Shown here one piece after another: positions 7,828-16,345 of a stretch of DNA of 35,049 bases (position 1 is its first letter; each line of letters begins with the position of its first letter). The stretch comes from an uncultured Spirochaetaceae bacterium (GTDB lineage: Bacteria; Spirochaetota; Spirochaetia; Treponematales; Treponemataceae), in assembly GCA_902799965.1 (NCBI GenBank), contig CADCCO010000014.1, forward strand, positions 1 to 35,049. Reading direction: 5' to 3'. Below the pieces are notes generated by a model, which did no database searches, was not told where the DNA came from, and saw nothing but the letters and a program-made list of their open reading frames with translations. The position numbers and the translations under genes are program-made.

Positions 7828-10436
7828 TGGCGGAACTGACCCCCTTAATGGAGCAATACCAGCGCTTGCGGGCCGAAAGCAAGGACGCGGCGCTTTTGTT
7901 CCGTTTGGGCGACTTTTACGAAATGTTTGACAATGACGCGATTGAAATTTCGCGCCTGTTGAATTTAACGCTGACCCACAGGCAAAACACACCCATGTGC
8001 GGCATTCCTTACCACGCCGCCAAAATTTACATCGCCCGCCTTTTGCGGATGGGAAAAAAAGTCGCCATTGCCGAGCAAATTGGCGAAATCAGTCCCGGCG
8101 GCGGCCTTACCGAACGAAAAATCATCGAAGTGATCACGCCCGGCACTGTTGTTGACGACGACTACCTTGAGCGCGGAAGCAACAACTTTTTGGCCGCGCT
8201 TTCCGTGACAAAGGGCAGGGCGGGCTTTGCCTTTGTGGACGTGAGCACGTCGGAATTTTTGGCGACTTCCTGGCCGGCCTCAAAGCTGGCGGACAATTTT
8301 TCCAAGGAACTTTCGCGCGCCAATCCCAAAGAGCTTTTGCTTCCGCAAAGCTTGCGCGACAACCAAAGCGTCCGCGAGGCCTTGTCCGCCGACCCTGACA
8401 TTTTGGTGACATACTATCCCGACTGGCATTTTAACCCGCAAACATCCTTTGAGCGCCTGACCCGCCAGTTCAAGACAAAAAATCTCGCGGCCTTTGGCTT
8501 GGACGAGTCCAGCCCTGAAGTCGCGCCCGCCGGCTTTTTGCTTGACTACTTGGAAAAGACCGCCGGCGTGGAAATGAGCCACATACAAGGAATGAAGGTT
8601 TATCAAGATTCCGACTACGTCTTGATTGACGAATCTTCCGCCCGCAATTTGGAGATACTAAGAAATTTGCGCGACGGAACTTCCAAGTATTCCTTGCTTG
8701 AATGCGTGAACTACACGCTGACCGCGATGGGAAACCGCGCCGTGCGCCAATGGCTTTCCTTTCCGCTTGTAGACCCAAAAAAAATCGCCGCGCGGCAAAG
8801 CCATGTCCAGCTTTTTTACGACGACGAGAATCTTACAAAAAACGTCCGCGCCGCGCTTTCAAACATTCTTGACATCGAGCGCCTTGCAGGACGCGTGGCG
8901 ATGAGAAGGGCGCACGCAAAAGACTTGGTCGCGCTCGCGGCCAGCCTTTCTTCTTGGCTGGAAATACAAGCCGACCTTTCAAGCCGCGACTTTTGCTCGT
9001 TTGACGAAAGCGGCGCCCGCTTTATAATCGACTTGATCGGCCGCGCGATTTGCGACGACCCCGCGACTTCTTTGACGGAAGGCCGCTTGATCCGCGCCGG
9101 CTATTCCGCCCAGCTTGACCATTACAGGGAGACGCGCGACAACTTTGGAAAAATCTTGGACGACTATCTTGCCGAAGAAATCGAGCGCACAGGAATACAA
9201 AGCCTAAAAATAAAGAACAACAGCGCGAGCGGCTATTTCTTTGAGATTACGCGCGGCCGGCTTGAAAAGAAAGTTCCGGAGCATTTCATAATGCGCCGCT
9301 CGATGACGAACGCCGACCGCTTTACTACGGCAAGGCTTCAAGAGCTTGAGCGCGAGCTGAATTCGGCGGCGACTAACATCATCGAAAGCGAGCGCGACTT
9401 GTTTTTGGAAGTCCGCGAGCAAATCGAGCCTTACGTCTCTTACTTGCAGGAGCTTTCGCGCGCCGTGGCCTACACGGACGTCGCCGCCTCGTTTGCCTAC
9501 GCAGCGCGCCTTCACCGTTGGGTAATGCCACAAGTTGACGACAGCCTTGATTTTTTTGTCGAGGCGGGCCGGCATCCGGTTGTCGAAGGCCATTTGCCTT
9601 CCGGCGAATTTGTTCCGAACGACATAAAAATTTCGGCGCGCGCGGAGCCGGCCTTTTTGCTGATTACCGGCCCCAACATGGCGGGTAAGTCAACCTACTT
9701 GCGGCAAAACGCCTTGATAGCCCTGCTCGCGCAAACCGGAAGCTTTGTGCCGGCCTCCAGCGCCAAAATCGGCGCGGTCGACAAAATTTTTTGCCGCGTC
9801 GGCGCCAGCGACAACCTGGCGCGCGGCGAATCGACCTTCTTGGTTGAGATGACCGAAACTTCCCGCATATTGCGCGGCGCTACGGAGCGCAGCCTTGTGA
9901 TTATGGACGAAGTGGGGCGGGGCACTTCAACCGAAGACGGCCTTTCCATCGCCTGGGCCGTAAGCGAGCATTTGCTGAACAACATAAAATGCCGCTCGCT
10001 TTTCGCCACCCACTACCACGAACTGTCGCGCCTTGAGCATCCCGCCGTCCGACCGATGTGCATGGACGTGCGCGAAACCGAAGGCAATGTTGTCTTTTTG
10101 CGAAAGATTAAAGACGGCGCGAGCGAAAACTCTTACGGAATCCATGTCGCGCGCTTGGCGGGAATTCCTCAAAGCGTCATCGACCGCGCGAATGAAATTT
10201 TGCGCCGCCTGCAAACGCTCGCTTCCGAAAAGCCCCTGCTTGCCGAAAGCGTTCCCGCGCCCCAGCCTTTGGAGACGCCCGCGCAAAGTCCGGCCGCCGC
10301 GCCAACCGCGCCGGGGCTTTTTAGCGACGAAGAAATTGTGTTGGACGAGATTCTAAGCGCCGACATCGACAACCTAACGCCGATGGCCGCGCTCCAATTG
10401 ATAAGCCGCTGGAAAAAGTCTCTAAGCGGAAGGTAA
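7827..10436 (+). CDS. mutS: DNA mismatch repair protein MutS
   Basis: This 869-aa protein is a full-length MutS, which binds mismatches and small loops in DNA and starts repair with MutL. The N-terminal mismatch-binding motif GDFYEMF is present, with F30 and E32 as the mismatch-contacting residues. The ATPase has Walker A TGPNMAGKST at residues 614-623 and Walker B/signature DEVGRGTS at 694-701, followed by FATHYHEL. The end, TPMAALQLISRWKKSL, is the C-terminal dimer/tetramer tail after an Ala/Pro-rich linker. Translation is probably coupled to skp through the TAATG overlap. The gene ends 22 bp from the convergent tsaB. It is relevant here because slipped-strand events at the G run at 18786 are normally limited by MutS. 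Confidence 0.97.
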   Translation: MAELTPLMEQYQRLRAESKDAALLFRLGDFYEMFDNDAIEISRLLNLTLTHRQNTPMCGIPYHAAKIYIARLLRMGKKVAIAEQIGEISPGGGLTERKIIEVITPGTVVDDDYLERGSNNFLAALSVTKGRAGFAFVDVSTSEFLATSWPASKLADNFSKELSRANPKELLLPQSLRDNQSVREALSADPDILVTYYPDWHFNPQTSFERLTRQFKTKNLAAFGLDESSPEVAPAGFLLDYLEKTAGVEMSHIQGMKVYQDSDYVLIDESSARNLEILRNLRDGTSKYSLLECVNYTLTAMGNRAVRQWLSFPLVDPKKIAARQSHVQLFYDDENLTKNVRAALSNILDIERLAGRVAMRRAHAKDLVALAASLSSWLEIQADLSSRDFCSFDESGARFIIDLIGRAICDDPATSLTEGRLIRAGYSAQLDHYRETRDNFGKILDDYLAEEIERTGIQSLKIKNNSASGYFFEITRGRLEKKVPEHFIMRRSMTNADRFTTARLQELERELNSAATNIIESERDLFLEVREQIEPYVSYLQELSRAVAYTDVAASFAYAARLHRWVMPQVDDSLDFFVEAGRHPVVEGHLPSGEFVPNDIKISARAEPAFLLITGPNMAGKSTYLRQNALIALLAQTGSFVPASSAKIGAVDKIFCRVGASDNLARGESTFLVEMTETSRILRGATERSLVIMDEVGRGTSTEDGLSIAWAVSEHLLNNIKCRSLFATHYHELSRLEHPAVRPMCMDVRETEGNVVFLRKIKDGASENSYGIHVARLAGIPQSVIDRANEILRRLQTLASEKPLLAESVPAPQPLETPAQSPAAAPTAPGLFSDEEIVLDEILSADIDNLTPMAALQLISRWKKSLSGR

Positions 10437-10458
10437 GTGAAGCGGGCGCGTTTTTGTT

Positions 10459-11283
10459 TTATGTATGCTTTAATTCCGCTTCGCTGGCCCTGAAGTATTG
10501 CGGCCCGTCGTAGTCGGCGAGCGGCGGCTGGCCTTTTGCGATTTTTTCTTCGGCAAGAACAAACAGGCTTTCTATGTTGGCCGCGCGGCTTTTTGGCGCG
10601 ATGATTTTTTTCCCTTTAAGCAAATTGTTTTCTTGGCAGGCCTCGGCAAAAACGCTTGCCTCCAAGCCGCAAACCAGAATCCGCCCAGCCGCCGCGCAGT
10701 CTTGGGCTTTCAAGCAGTCTCCGCTCGCGCCCGCTTTTTGGCCTTGCGAAGCGTTTTTGCCGGCCGCGCAGTCTTGGGCTGGCGCGAAGGCCAAAAGCTT
10801 TTCTTCCAGGGCGCGCAAGTCCCAGTCGTCGCAGGGAATTATTTCCTTTCCGCCAAAAAAAGCCTTCGCGTAAAACTTTTCTTTATGCGCGTCGATGACT
10901 GGGAGAACGATTCCGTCAAAGTCCAAGTAGGGCTGGGCCAAAAAGTCCAGGGAGTTTATTCCGTAAAGGGGAATGCGGGAGGCGGGCGCTTTTTGGTCTT
11001 GCAAGCAATCTCCGTTTGCGCTTGTTCCGCCAAAAAGCTCTATCGCCTTGAGCGCGGCAAAACCCAGGCGCAAGCCGGTGAAAGAGCCGGGGCCTTGCGC
11101 AAGAACTGTGTAGTCCAGCTCGCCCGGCGTTAAGTCCGCCTGCGCCAAGACGTATTCAATCGAAGGCAAAAGCTTTTCGCTTTGCCTCATACCGATGTCC
11201 AAGACAAGGCTCGCCAAATTGTCGCCGTTTTTCGCCGCGACTTGAATGCAGGAAATAGAAGTGTCCAAGGCCAACGCTTTCAT
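10459..11283 (-). CDS. tsaB: tRNA t6A37 biosynthesis protein TsaB, with in-frame insertions
   Basis: TsaB is the inactive kinase-like partner of TsaD in the complex that transfers threonylcarbamoyl to A37 of tRNAs reading ANN codons. The start MKALALDTS and the motif AQGPGSFTGLRLGFAALKA at about residues 62-80 are diagnostic. At 274 aa it is longer than the usual 220-240. The excess lies in two Cys/Gln/Ala-rich stretches, about residues 84-103 (containing NGDCLQDQKAPAS) and 165-198 (containing AQDCAAGKN and GDCLKAQDCAA), which are encoded by repeated DNA and fall between recognisable segments of the family. The start codon overlaps the tsaE stop in ATGA, so the two are translationally coupled. 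It converges on mutS with no clear terminator in the 22-bp gap. Confidence 0.9.
   Translation of the reverse strand: MKALALDTSISCIQVAAKNGDNLASLVLDIGMRQSEKLLPSIEYVLAQADLTPGELDYTVLAQGPGSFTGLRLGFAALKAIELFGGTSANGDCLQDQKAPASRIPLYGINSLDFLAQPYLDFDGIVLPVIDAHKEKFYAKAFFGGKEIIPCDDWDLRALEEKLLAFAPAQDCAAGKNASQGQKAGASGDCLKAQDCAAAGRILVCGLEASVFAEACQENNLLKGKKIIAPKSRAANIESLFVLAEEKIAKGQPPLADYDGPQYFRASEAELKHT
10692..10780. repeat. Short direct repeats inside tsaB (second insertion)
   Basis: A 17-bp sequence, CCGCGCAGTCTTGGGCT, occurs at 10692-10708 and again at 10764-10780. The 72-bp period equals 24 codons, so the reading frame is kept and both copies encode AQDCAA. Between them is a segment (10711-10753) sharing the core CAAGCRRTCTCCG and CTTTTTGG.CTTGC with the other insertion at 10987-11021. 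This looks like a short repeat family tolerated within the coding sequence. Confidence 0.6.
10987..11021. repeat. Repeat segment in tsaB (first insertion)
   Basis: This segment contains GCTTTTTGGTCTTGCAAGC followed by AATCTCCGTTTGCGC. It matches the segment at 10711-10753 in its parts: GCTTTTTGGCCTTGC at 10733-10747 and CAAGCAGTCTCCGCTCGCGC at 10711-10730, in a different order. A related core, GGTCTCCGCTCG with nearby TTGCAAGC, occurs outside any gene at 19725-19754. It encodes the extra NGDCLQDQKAPAS stretch of TsaB. Confidence 0.5.
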
Positions 11284-11726
11284 CGCTCGCCTCCAAAATT
11301 TTCGTAAGGCCAGTTTTCAACAAGAATGTCGCGCGCGCTTGGATTTCCGTCGGCGGGCGCAAGCTTTACTATAATCGTTTTCTTGGGAAGCTCGTCCATG
11401 ATTTTTTCGCTCCATTCAATCAAGCAAACGCCGTCGCCGTAAATCATGTCTTCCGCGCCCAAGTTGGCAAAGTCGTCCGCGCCCTGCAGGCGGTAAACGT
11501 CAAAATGGTAAAGGGGAATTTTTCCTTGGTATTCAGAGATAAGGCAAAAAGTGGGGCTGGTGATTGTGTCCTCAACTCCAAGCGCCTGCGCGATTCCTTT
11601 TGTGATTGTGGTTTTGCCGGCCGCCAAAGTTCCTTGCAGCGCGACGACATCGCCTTTTTTAAGAAAGGATCCAAGCTTTTTTCCAAGGGCGATTGTTTCC
11701 TCGGCGCTTGACGTGCGGAATTTCAT
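11280..11726 (-). CDS. tsaE: tRNA t6A37 biosynthesis ATPase TsaE
   Basis: This 148-aa protein is TsaE, the small P-loop ATPase needed for turnover of the TsaB-TsaD complex in t6A synthesis. Walker A is GTLAAGKT at residues 32-39. Family motifs follow: SPTF at 57-60, HFDVYRL at 74-80 and IEWSEK at 103-108. The length is normal. Its start overlaps the stop of the upstream 87-aa gene in ATGA, and its own stop overlaps the tsaB start in the same way, so the three form a tightly coupled unit. TsaD is not in the window. Confidence 0.94.
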   Translation of the reverse strand: MKFRTSSAEETIALGKKLGSFLKKGDVVALQGTLAAGKTTITKGIAQALGVEDTITSPTFCLISEYQGKIPLYHFDVYRLQGADDFANLGAEDMIYGDGVCLIEWSEKIMDELPKKTIIVKLAPADGNPSARDILVENWPYENFGGER

Positions 11727-11986
11727 ATCGGCAAAGTTCCAGCGTTGTCGTTTTCGTTTATAAAGTCTCGCAGCGCTTTAATGATTGGAAGCGCCGGGTA
11801 GTTGGGCTGAGTCAAGAGTTCTATATCAATCTGTTTGTTTCCAAGCGGCCCCGTTTCTATGCTGAACTCAATGTTCGAGTCAACAAGCTCGGTCGGCAGC
11901 TTTAGTTTCGCCACGGCCCGGTAGCGCCTTATGTAATAAATCGCTCCCGGTTCGCGCTCAACGTTGTTCAGTTCAAGTACAGTCAT
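11723..11986 (-). CDS. Conserved-looking small protein of unknown function upstream of tsaE
   Basis: I do not recognise this 87-aa protein. It has no signal peptide or membrane segment and reads as a small alpha/beta protein: strands in the first two thirds (AIYYIRRYRAVAKLKL, NIEFSIETGPLG, QIDIELL), then a helix PALPIIKALRDFINEND. It overlaps tsaE by 4 bp, so it is probably translated with the t6A genes. It starts 70 bp after the pilZ gene. No strong Shine-Dalgarno is visible; a GATACT hexamer ends 7 nt before the ATG, which could be a -10 box of a leaderless transcript, but its -35 (TGGAAA) is poor. Its position between flagellar and tRNA-modification genes does not settle its role. Confidence 0.7.
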   Translation of the reverse strand: MTVLELNNVEREPGAIYYIRRYRAVAKLKLPTELVDSNIEFSIETGPLGNKQIDIELLTQPNYPALPIIKALRDFINENDNAGTLPI

Positions 11987-12056
11987 AATCCGTAGTATCT
12001 TTCAATTTTAGCGCGCTTTCCACTAAAAATCAAGTCCCGCGCGCGTTCAGTGTCTC

Positions 12057-13133
12057 CTAATACTTGTAAACGTACGCCAAAATGTCGTTGCGGCTTTCGG
12101 GCGGAATTTCGATGAACGAAATGTGAAGCGAATAAACTTCGGTTTCGTTGTTCTTTTGCGCGCTTACAATCAAGCCGATCGCCTCAAACTCAGGCTTTTC
12201 CGGAATCGAAATCTTTATCCACAATTTTTGGTCGCGCTTTATCGGAAGCTTTGTTTGAATCATGCAGCCGCCGGCGCTTACGTCGGCCAGCTTTCCTTCG
12301 TATTTGTTTTCCTTGGGCGAGTAGGAAACTTCGCCGCGCTTTCCTTCGATTTCTTCCACCGCGCTAAAGACGCATTGGTTGCCAACGTTTTCGCGCCTCC
12401 ACTGGCGGCGGTTTTGCATGCTCACCGCGTTGGAATGGCGAATCACCATTTCCTGGCTGCCGTCCGTTCCCCGCTGAAAGCGGATCACCCTTGTTGAAAG
12501 CACGTAAAGAACGCTTTGCTTTGACATGAAGGTCATCACGATTTTGTCGAGCGGCTTGGGGCAGAATTCAGTTCCCTCAAGGTTCGGCGGCATTTCAAGC
12601 GTGATGCTGTCCTGCTCGTTCTTCTTAATCTTAAAGGCGTAGACGCGGCCGCCGCTGGCCGGCAAAATCAGCGTTTGCCCTTCTGAAATGTTGTGGCTGG
12701 ACGGAATGGCCTTTTGCGAATTTGAAATTTTCTCAAGCCTTGTCCTAAGCTTGAACAAGTCAAAAATGTCGGACTCGGCTTCCTTTTGCCTTAGCCTGAA
12801 AAATTCCTCGCGGAAGAATCCGTCGATGAATTCAAATTCGTTCCACGAATACAAAATGTTTCTTGCCTTGTACCTAAAGCAAAGGTTGTAAAGCAACAGG
12901 GCCTCTTGGCGCGACAAGGAAATTCTTTTTGACAAGGCCTGAATGTCTTTTATTGTCGTGGGGCGGTTTTTTTGCGCCGCAATGTATTCGGGCGACTCCT
13001 TTCGCTTTTGAAGAATTCTCCACAAAAGCCAAAGCAAAAAGACCACGGCCAAGCCAATTAGGGCCGCTCCCATAACTGTGTAGGGCAGGGCTGTCTGCCG
13101 CGCCGCCAAGGGCGAGCCTGTCGCTCCGTTCAT
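12057..13133 (-). CDS. Membrane-anchored PilZ-domain protein (c-di-GMP effector)
   Basis: This 358-aa protein has one membrane segment at about residues 19-40 (TVMGAALIGLAVVFLLWLLW), a helical cytoplasmic stretch, a beta-rich region at about 150-235 resembling the YcgR N-terminal domain, and a C-terminal PilZ domain. The PilZ signature is present: RRQWR (RxxxR) near residue 240 and DVSAGG ([D/N]xSxxG) near 283-288, the residues that bind cyclic di-GMP. YcgR-type proteins slow or steer the flagellar motor when c-di-GMP rises. The place in a motility block, 11 bp after the 196-aa gene and downstream of fliD, fits a motility role. AGGAG lies upstream of the ATG. The membrane anchor is unlike E. 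coli YcgR, so the target may be a membrane-bound complex. Confidence 0.85.
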   Translation of the reverse strand: MNGATGSPLAARQTALPYTVMGAALIGLAVVFLLWLLWRILQKRKESPEYIAAQKNRPTTIKDIQALSKRISLSRQEALLLYNLCFRYKARNILYSWNEFEFIDGFFREEFFRLRQKEAESDIFDLFKLRTRLEKISNSQKAIPSSHNISEGQTLILPASGGRVYAFKIKKNEQDSITLEMPPNLEGTEFCPKPLDKIVMTFMSKQSVLYVLSTRVIRFQRGTDGSQEMVIRHSNAVSMQNRRQWRRENVGNQCVFSAVEEIEGKRGEVSYSPKENKYEGKLADVSAGGCMIQTKLPIKRDQKLWIKISIPEKPEFEAIGLIVSAQKNNETEVYSLHISFIEIPPESRNDILAYVYKY

Positions 13134-13144
13134 ATAATCTCCTA

Positions 13145-13735
13145 TTACAAGTTCTTGACGGCCTCGGCCAGCGCGGACAGGCGCGGGCTTATCTCGTATT
13201 CCGCCAAGTCGCCCAGCGTAACCGTGTCGCCGCTTTCAAGCGCGCCGTTCAAGTCGTTGAAGACCGGCATAAAGTCTTCAAAGAAGGCGCTCAGGTTCTT
13301 GCCGTCCGCCTTTATCGCGCCGAACCGCGCCGGGAACAGCGTCGAAAGCGCGATGATGTGGCAAAAATTGTCAACCGTGTCGGCAAGGCGCGCGATTGAA
13401 GCCCTGGCCTTGGAATCGCCGCCGCCTTGCAGCTGCGCGGGAATCTGGGCCAAAAGCTCCACAGTGTCCTTTATGTCGGCGGCGGCTTCTTTAAAAGCGT
13501 CGCAAACCGCGTCTTCGGAAACGACCGTCAAGTCGATTCTCTTTATATTATCTATCGGCGCTTTTGCCGCTTCGTCAAAGGCCTCAGCGTCAATTTTTTT
13601 TCCGTCTATTTGAATCGCCACGGTCGCGCAGCGGTTTTGGTCGGCGGTCTTTTCAAACGAGCGCAAAACGTCGCCCGCGGTCTTTTCGTCCTCCAGCGTT
13701 ATGTCCAGCTTTTGTCCGTTTATAAAAAGTTCCAT
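13145..13735 (-). CDS. Unknown 196-aa protein between fliD and pilZ
   Basis: I do not recognise a named family. The first 85 residues begin MELFINGQKLDITLEDEKTA and resemble a small beta-grasp fold. The remainder looks helical (DAFKEAAADIKDTVELLAQI, ARLADTVDNFCHIIALSTLF, FFEDFMPVFNDLNGALESGD). There is no signal peptide, so it is probably cytoplasmic. A strong GGAGGGG ribosome binding site precedes it, and it lies 12 bp after fliD. In many bacteria the gene after fliD is fliS, the flagellin export chaperone; this protein is not recognisably FliS but occupies its place and has a helical C-terminal half. A role as a flagellar chaperone is only an inference from position. Confidence 0.72.
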   Translation of the reverse strand: MELFINGQKLDITLEDEKTAGDVLRSFEKTADQNRCATVAIQIDGKKIDAEAFDEAAKAPIDNIKRIDLTVVSEDAVCDAFKEAAADIKDTVELLAQIPAQLQGGGDSKARASIARLADTVDNFCHIIALSTLFPARFGAIKADGKNLSAFFEDFMPVFNDLNGALESGDTVTLGDLAEYEISPRLSALAEAVKNL

Positions 13736-13747
13736 CGTTCCCCTCCG

Positions 13748-15829
13748 TTAATTGTTCCTTTGGTTTTGCTTGGTGAAATTCGTTATTCCTTCTTGCTGCC
13801 TCTCAAGGGAGTTCAGCGTTCCTTCCATCTGCCCGTACTTGGCCTTAAGCTCGGCTTCCTTGTCGTCCAGCTGGCTTTCTAGGCGCGCGATTTTCTTTTG
13901 CGTGGAATCGATTTGCCGGTTAAGGACGCTGTCCTTGGTGGCCAAAATTCCGCCGGTCTGAACGTAGCTGGTCAGCTGCTTGTCAATCAAGTAGCCGATG
14001 CCGGAATCCACTATCAAGTCGCCGTCCGAGTCGTAGCCGAAAATTTTCTTTATGTCCTCAAGGTTGTTCTTTAAATTTTCGTCCAGCTTTTTTTCGTCGA
14101 TTTCCAAGTAGCCGCGCATTTTTCCGGGGTTGTAGCCCGAATAGTTGGTGGCGTTTGTCGAGATGCCGATTTGGTTCAGCATCGTCACGCCCGCGCTTTC
14201 GGAAAATTTGTATTGGGCCGAAATTATTCTTTGCATCGAGCCTTTGGCGCTCGAAAGGCTAAAGTCGTTGAAAAAAAGGCCCAGCTTTTTTTTGTAGTCC
14301 TCTTTTTGGTCGCCGGAAAGGTAGTCAAGCTCTTCCACGATTTCGGGCTTGTTTTGGCTAAGAACGTTTATCTCCGCCACGGCCTGGTTGTATTTTCCAA
14401 CAAACTGAATCAGCGCGTCCTTGGCGCTTTCGGTGTCGGGCTTGATTGAAATCGTGGCGGGGCGGTCGGTCTTGTCCGCCAAATGCAGCGTCACGCCGGG
14501 CACCACGTCGTCGATTTCGTTTTCGGGCCGCGTTATCGTGATGCCCTCGTATTTAATCACAGCGTCGCCCGCTTCGCTTACAGGGTGAACGGCTTCAAAG
14601 CCCAAGTCTTTTTTTGCGTCAAAGGCGGTCATGCCGCTTAGAGTCAGTTGAACGCCGGTGTTGCGGTTCCTTACGACCAGAGCCGCGATTCCCGGAAACT
14701 TCTTCGCGTCAAGGCTTATCTTTGCCTGGCCGCCCGCGCCGTCCTCGCCGAAAGTCCAAGCCTCTTTGGGAATTTCAATTTCGCTTTCCTCGCCGTCTTG
14801 GCTTTGGACAAACAAAACGCTTTCGCTGTAAACCGCTTCAAGCGGCTCCTTGGGCGCGGACTTTTCAATGCCGGTTTCGCTCGGCTTGTTTTCAATCGTC
14901 ACGCCGCCAAAGGAAACGCTTCCAGCGCCCGGAATGTCGGGCTCCTCTTGCGCCGCGTTGGCCGCGTCGGTTATGTCCGCCGTTTTTTTTGCCTGGAAAG
15001 TAAATTCAATGCGCGCGTTTTCGTTGGCGGCGATTTTTGAAGGAATTTTTATGGCCGCTCCGCCGCGCGGGCTAAAAGCGACCGAGCCGTCCGAAATCGC
15101 AGCCTTCGCCACTGACAGCGGCGGCATTCCTTCCTGCTCCGATTCCGAAAGCTTGTCGGGAGCGGGGGAGGAAAAGTCGGCTTTTTTTGTTCCGAACGCC
15201 GCGGATGAAGACGATGTTTTTCTGATTATTTCTTTTTCAAGCGCCCAGTCTTTGGCCGCGTCCTCGAATATAAGGCGGCTGTCAGCGCCGGTCTTTAGTG
15301 ATTCGATTAAAAGGGCTTTCTTGCCCCGGTTCACGCCGATAAGCGAAGCCTTTAGCGTTCCGCTTCCGCGCTTGTTGAGGCCGGCCATAAAGTCTTCGAC
15401 TTTTCCGCCGCGCCATTTATATGAGATTGTCTTGTCGCCGGTTTTAAAAGTGTATGTTCCCTGCGGAACTTCCTCTCCCTTTTCTATTTCTTTGCTTAAA
15501 AGGCGGTCCGCCGTAGCGGGGGAAAGGACTTCTATTTTGAAAGAATCATAAGCCGCGTCCCGCCCGGCGCTGGCTGTGATTGCGTATTCGTCGCTTGAAG
15601 AGGCTAATTTGTTGTTGAATGGGTTGTCATACGAGTAGAGGCTTTTTACGCTGTCGCGAAGCGAAGACATCTTTTGGTTGACGTCGCGCCAGGCGCTCTG
15701 CTGTGTTTTGTAAGATTCGAGCGCATCCTGCTCCCTTGTAAGCGGGATCCGTTCTACTTTCATAAGGCCTTCTACGAGGTCGTTGGTTTTATACTTGTCG
15801 CTGACACCCGGTATGCCGATTCCTGCCAT
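13748..15829 (-). CDS. fliD: Flagellar filament cap / hook-associated protein 2 FliD
   Basis: This 693-aa protein is FliD, which caps the flagellar filament and helps fold flagellin subunits at the tip; in spirochaetes it acts in the periplasm. The N-terminus (MAGIGIPGVSDKY, then DLVEGLMKVERIPLTREQDA) and the segment QSAWRDVNQKMSSLRDSVKS are the FliD N-terminal domain. The C-terminal domain shows the conserved LNQIGISTN and the coiled-coil end with DSVLNRQIDSTQKKIARLES. As expected for an exported axial protein it has no cleavable signal peptide and helical ends. The middle (about residues 200-350) is low-complexity and variable. It lies 31 bp after flaG, as in many flagellar clusters. The Shine-Dalgarno is weak (GGGG). 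Confidence 0.93.
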   Translation of the reverse strand: MAGIGIPGVSDKYKTNDLVEGLMKVERIPLTREQDALESYKTQQSAWRDVNQKMSSLRDSVKSLYSYDNPFNNKLASSSDEYAITASAGRDAAYDSFKIEVLSPATADRLLSKEIEKGEEVPQGTYTFKTGDKTISYKWRGGKVEDFMAGLNKRGSGTLKASLIGVNRGKKALLIESLKTGADSRLIFEDAAKDWALEKEIIRKTSSSSAAFGTKKADFSSPAPDKLSESEQEGMPPLSVAKAAISDGSVAFSPRGGAAIKIPSKIAANENARIEFTFQAKKTADITDAANAAQEEPDIPGAGSVSFGGVTIENKPSETGIEKSAPKEPLEAVYSESVLFVQSQDGEESEIEIPKEAWTFGEDGAGGQAKISLDAKKFPGIAALVVRNRNTGVQLTLSGMTAFDAKKDLGFEAVHPVSEAGDAVIKYEGITITRPENEIDDVVPGVTLHLADKTDRPATISIKPDTESAKDALIQFVGKYNQAVAEINVLSQNKPEIVEELDYLSGDQKEDYKKKLGLFFNDFSLSSAKGSMQRIISAQYKFSESAGVTMLNQIGISTNATNYSGYNPGKMRGYLEIDEKKLDENLKNNLEDIKKIFGYDSDGDLIVDSGIGYLIDKQLTSYVQTGGILATKDSVLNRQIDSTQKKIARLESQLDDKEAELKAKYGQMEGTLNSLERQQEGITNFTKQNQRNN

Positions 15830-15860
15830 ATAACCCCGTCGGACGATCTTATGCGAGTTT

Positions 15861-16235
15861 TTAAATCACTTGGTCAAACAAAAGACCCATGGTCTTTCGC
15901 ATGTTGATTTTTATTCTCTGCATGTCCTCGGACGGTATTTCCTTTAGCACTTTGTTCGTGCTGGGGTCAACCACCCTTATTATGACGCTGTTCAACTCTT
16001 TGTTGACAGAGAATTGAAGCCTGCGTCCCATCACTTGGTCCGACAGCTGCTGGAGCTGTTGAATGTCAGCTTTGGTTTGGGCCATGTTCGCTTCAATGTT
16101 TTGAACGACGCTGGCGCCGTCCGCGATATTGAGCGGTTGCGTTCCACTTCCTGTACCTACATTAGCAGGAACGGAATTGTAGCGCGTTTGGCCATCCATT
16201 GCCAAAGACTGCCCTATGCTACTAATCGTATTCAT
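15861..16235 (-). CDS. flaG: Flagellar protein FlaG
   Basis: This 124-aa protein has the FlaG domain in its second half: LQFSVNKELNSVIIRVVDPS, then TNKVLKEIPSEDM, the family hallmark. FlaG proteins lie next to fliD in many bacteria and affect filament length or stability; the exact biochemical role is not settled. The N-terminal 45 residues are flexible, rich in Ser, Gly and Asn. A good AGGAGG ribosome binding site precedes the ATG. The gene lies 110 bp downstream of the first flaB, beyond a hairpin that may partly terminate transcription, so it could be read through from the flagellin promoter. Confidence 0.9.
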   Translation of the reverse strand: MNTISSIGQSLAMDGQTRYNSVPANVGTGSGTQPLNIADGASVVQNIEANMAQTKADIQQLQQLSDQVMGRRLQFSVNKELNSVIIRVVDPSTNKVLKEIPSEDMQRIKINMRKTMGLLFDQVI

Positions 16236-16265
16236 AGGCGTTCCTCCTGAAAAAAGTTAGGAAGA

Positions 16266-16285
16266 GGGAAGGGGCGCGCCTTCCC
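16266..16285 (-). terminator. Hairpin after flaB, possible leaky terminator
   Basis: A perfect 7-bp stem, GGGAAGG/CCTTCCC, encloses a 6-nt GC loop, 60 bp after the flaB stop. On the minus strand it is followed by TCTTCCTAACTTTTTT rather than an uninterrupted T run, so it is probably a weak terminator that lets some transcripts continue into flaG and fliD. Confidence 0.5.
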
Positions 16286-16345
16286 TTTTCCTTAGCGTTC
16301 GCCAAAAGACGTCATCCAGAAATCTCTTTTTGAACGCGGTTTAGA

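Noticed and set aside
10437..10458. Bidirectional terminator between mutS and tsaB
   Set aside because: The 22-bp gap has GCGGGCGCG followed by T, but no inverted repeat of useful length.
10498..11133. Plus-strand reading frame opposite tsaB
   Set aside because: It is antisense to clear TsaB motifs and has no recognisable domain.
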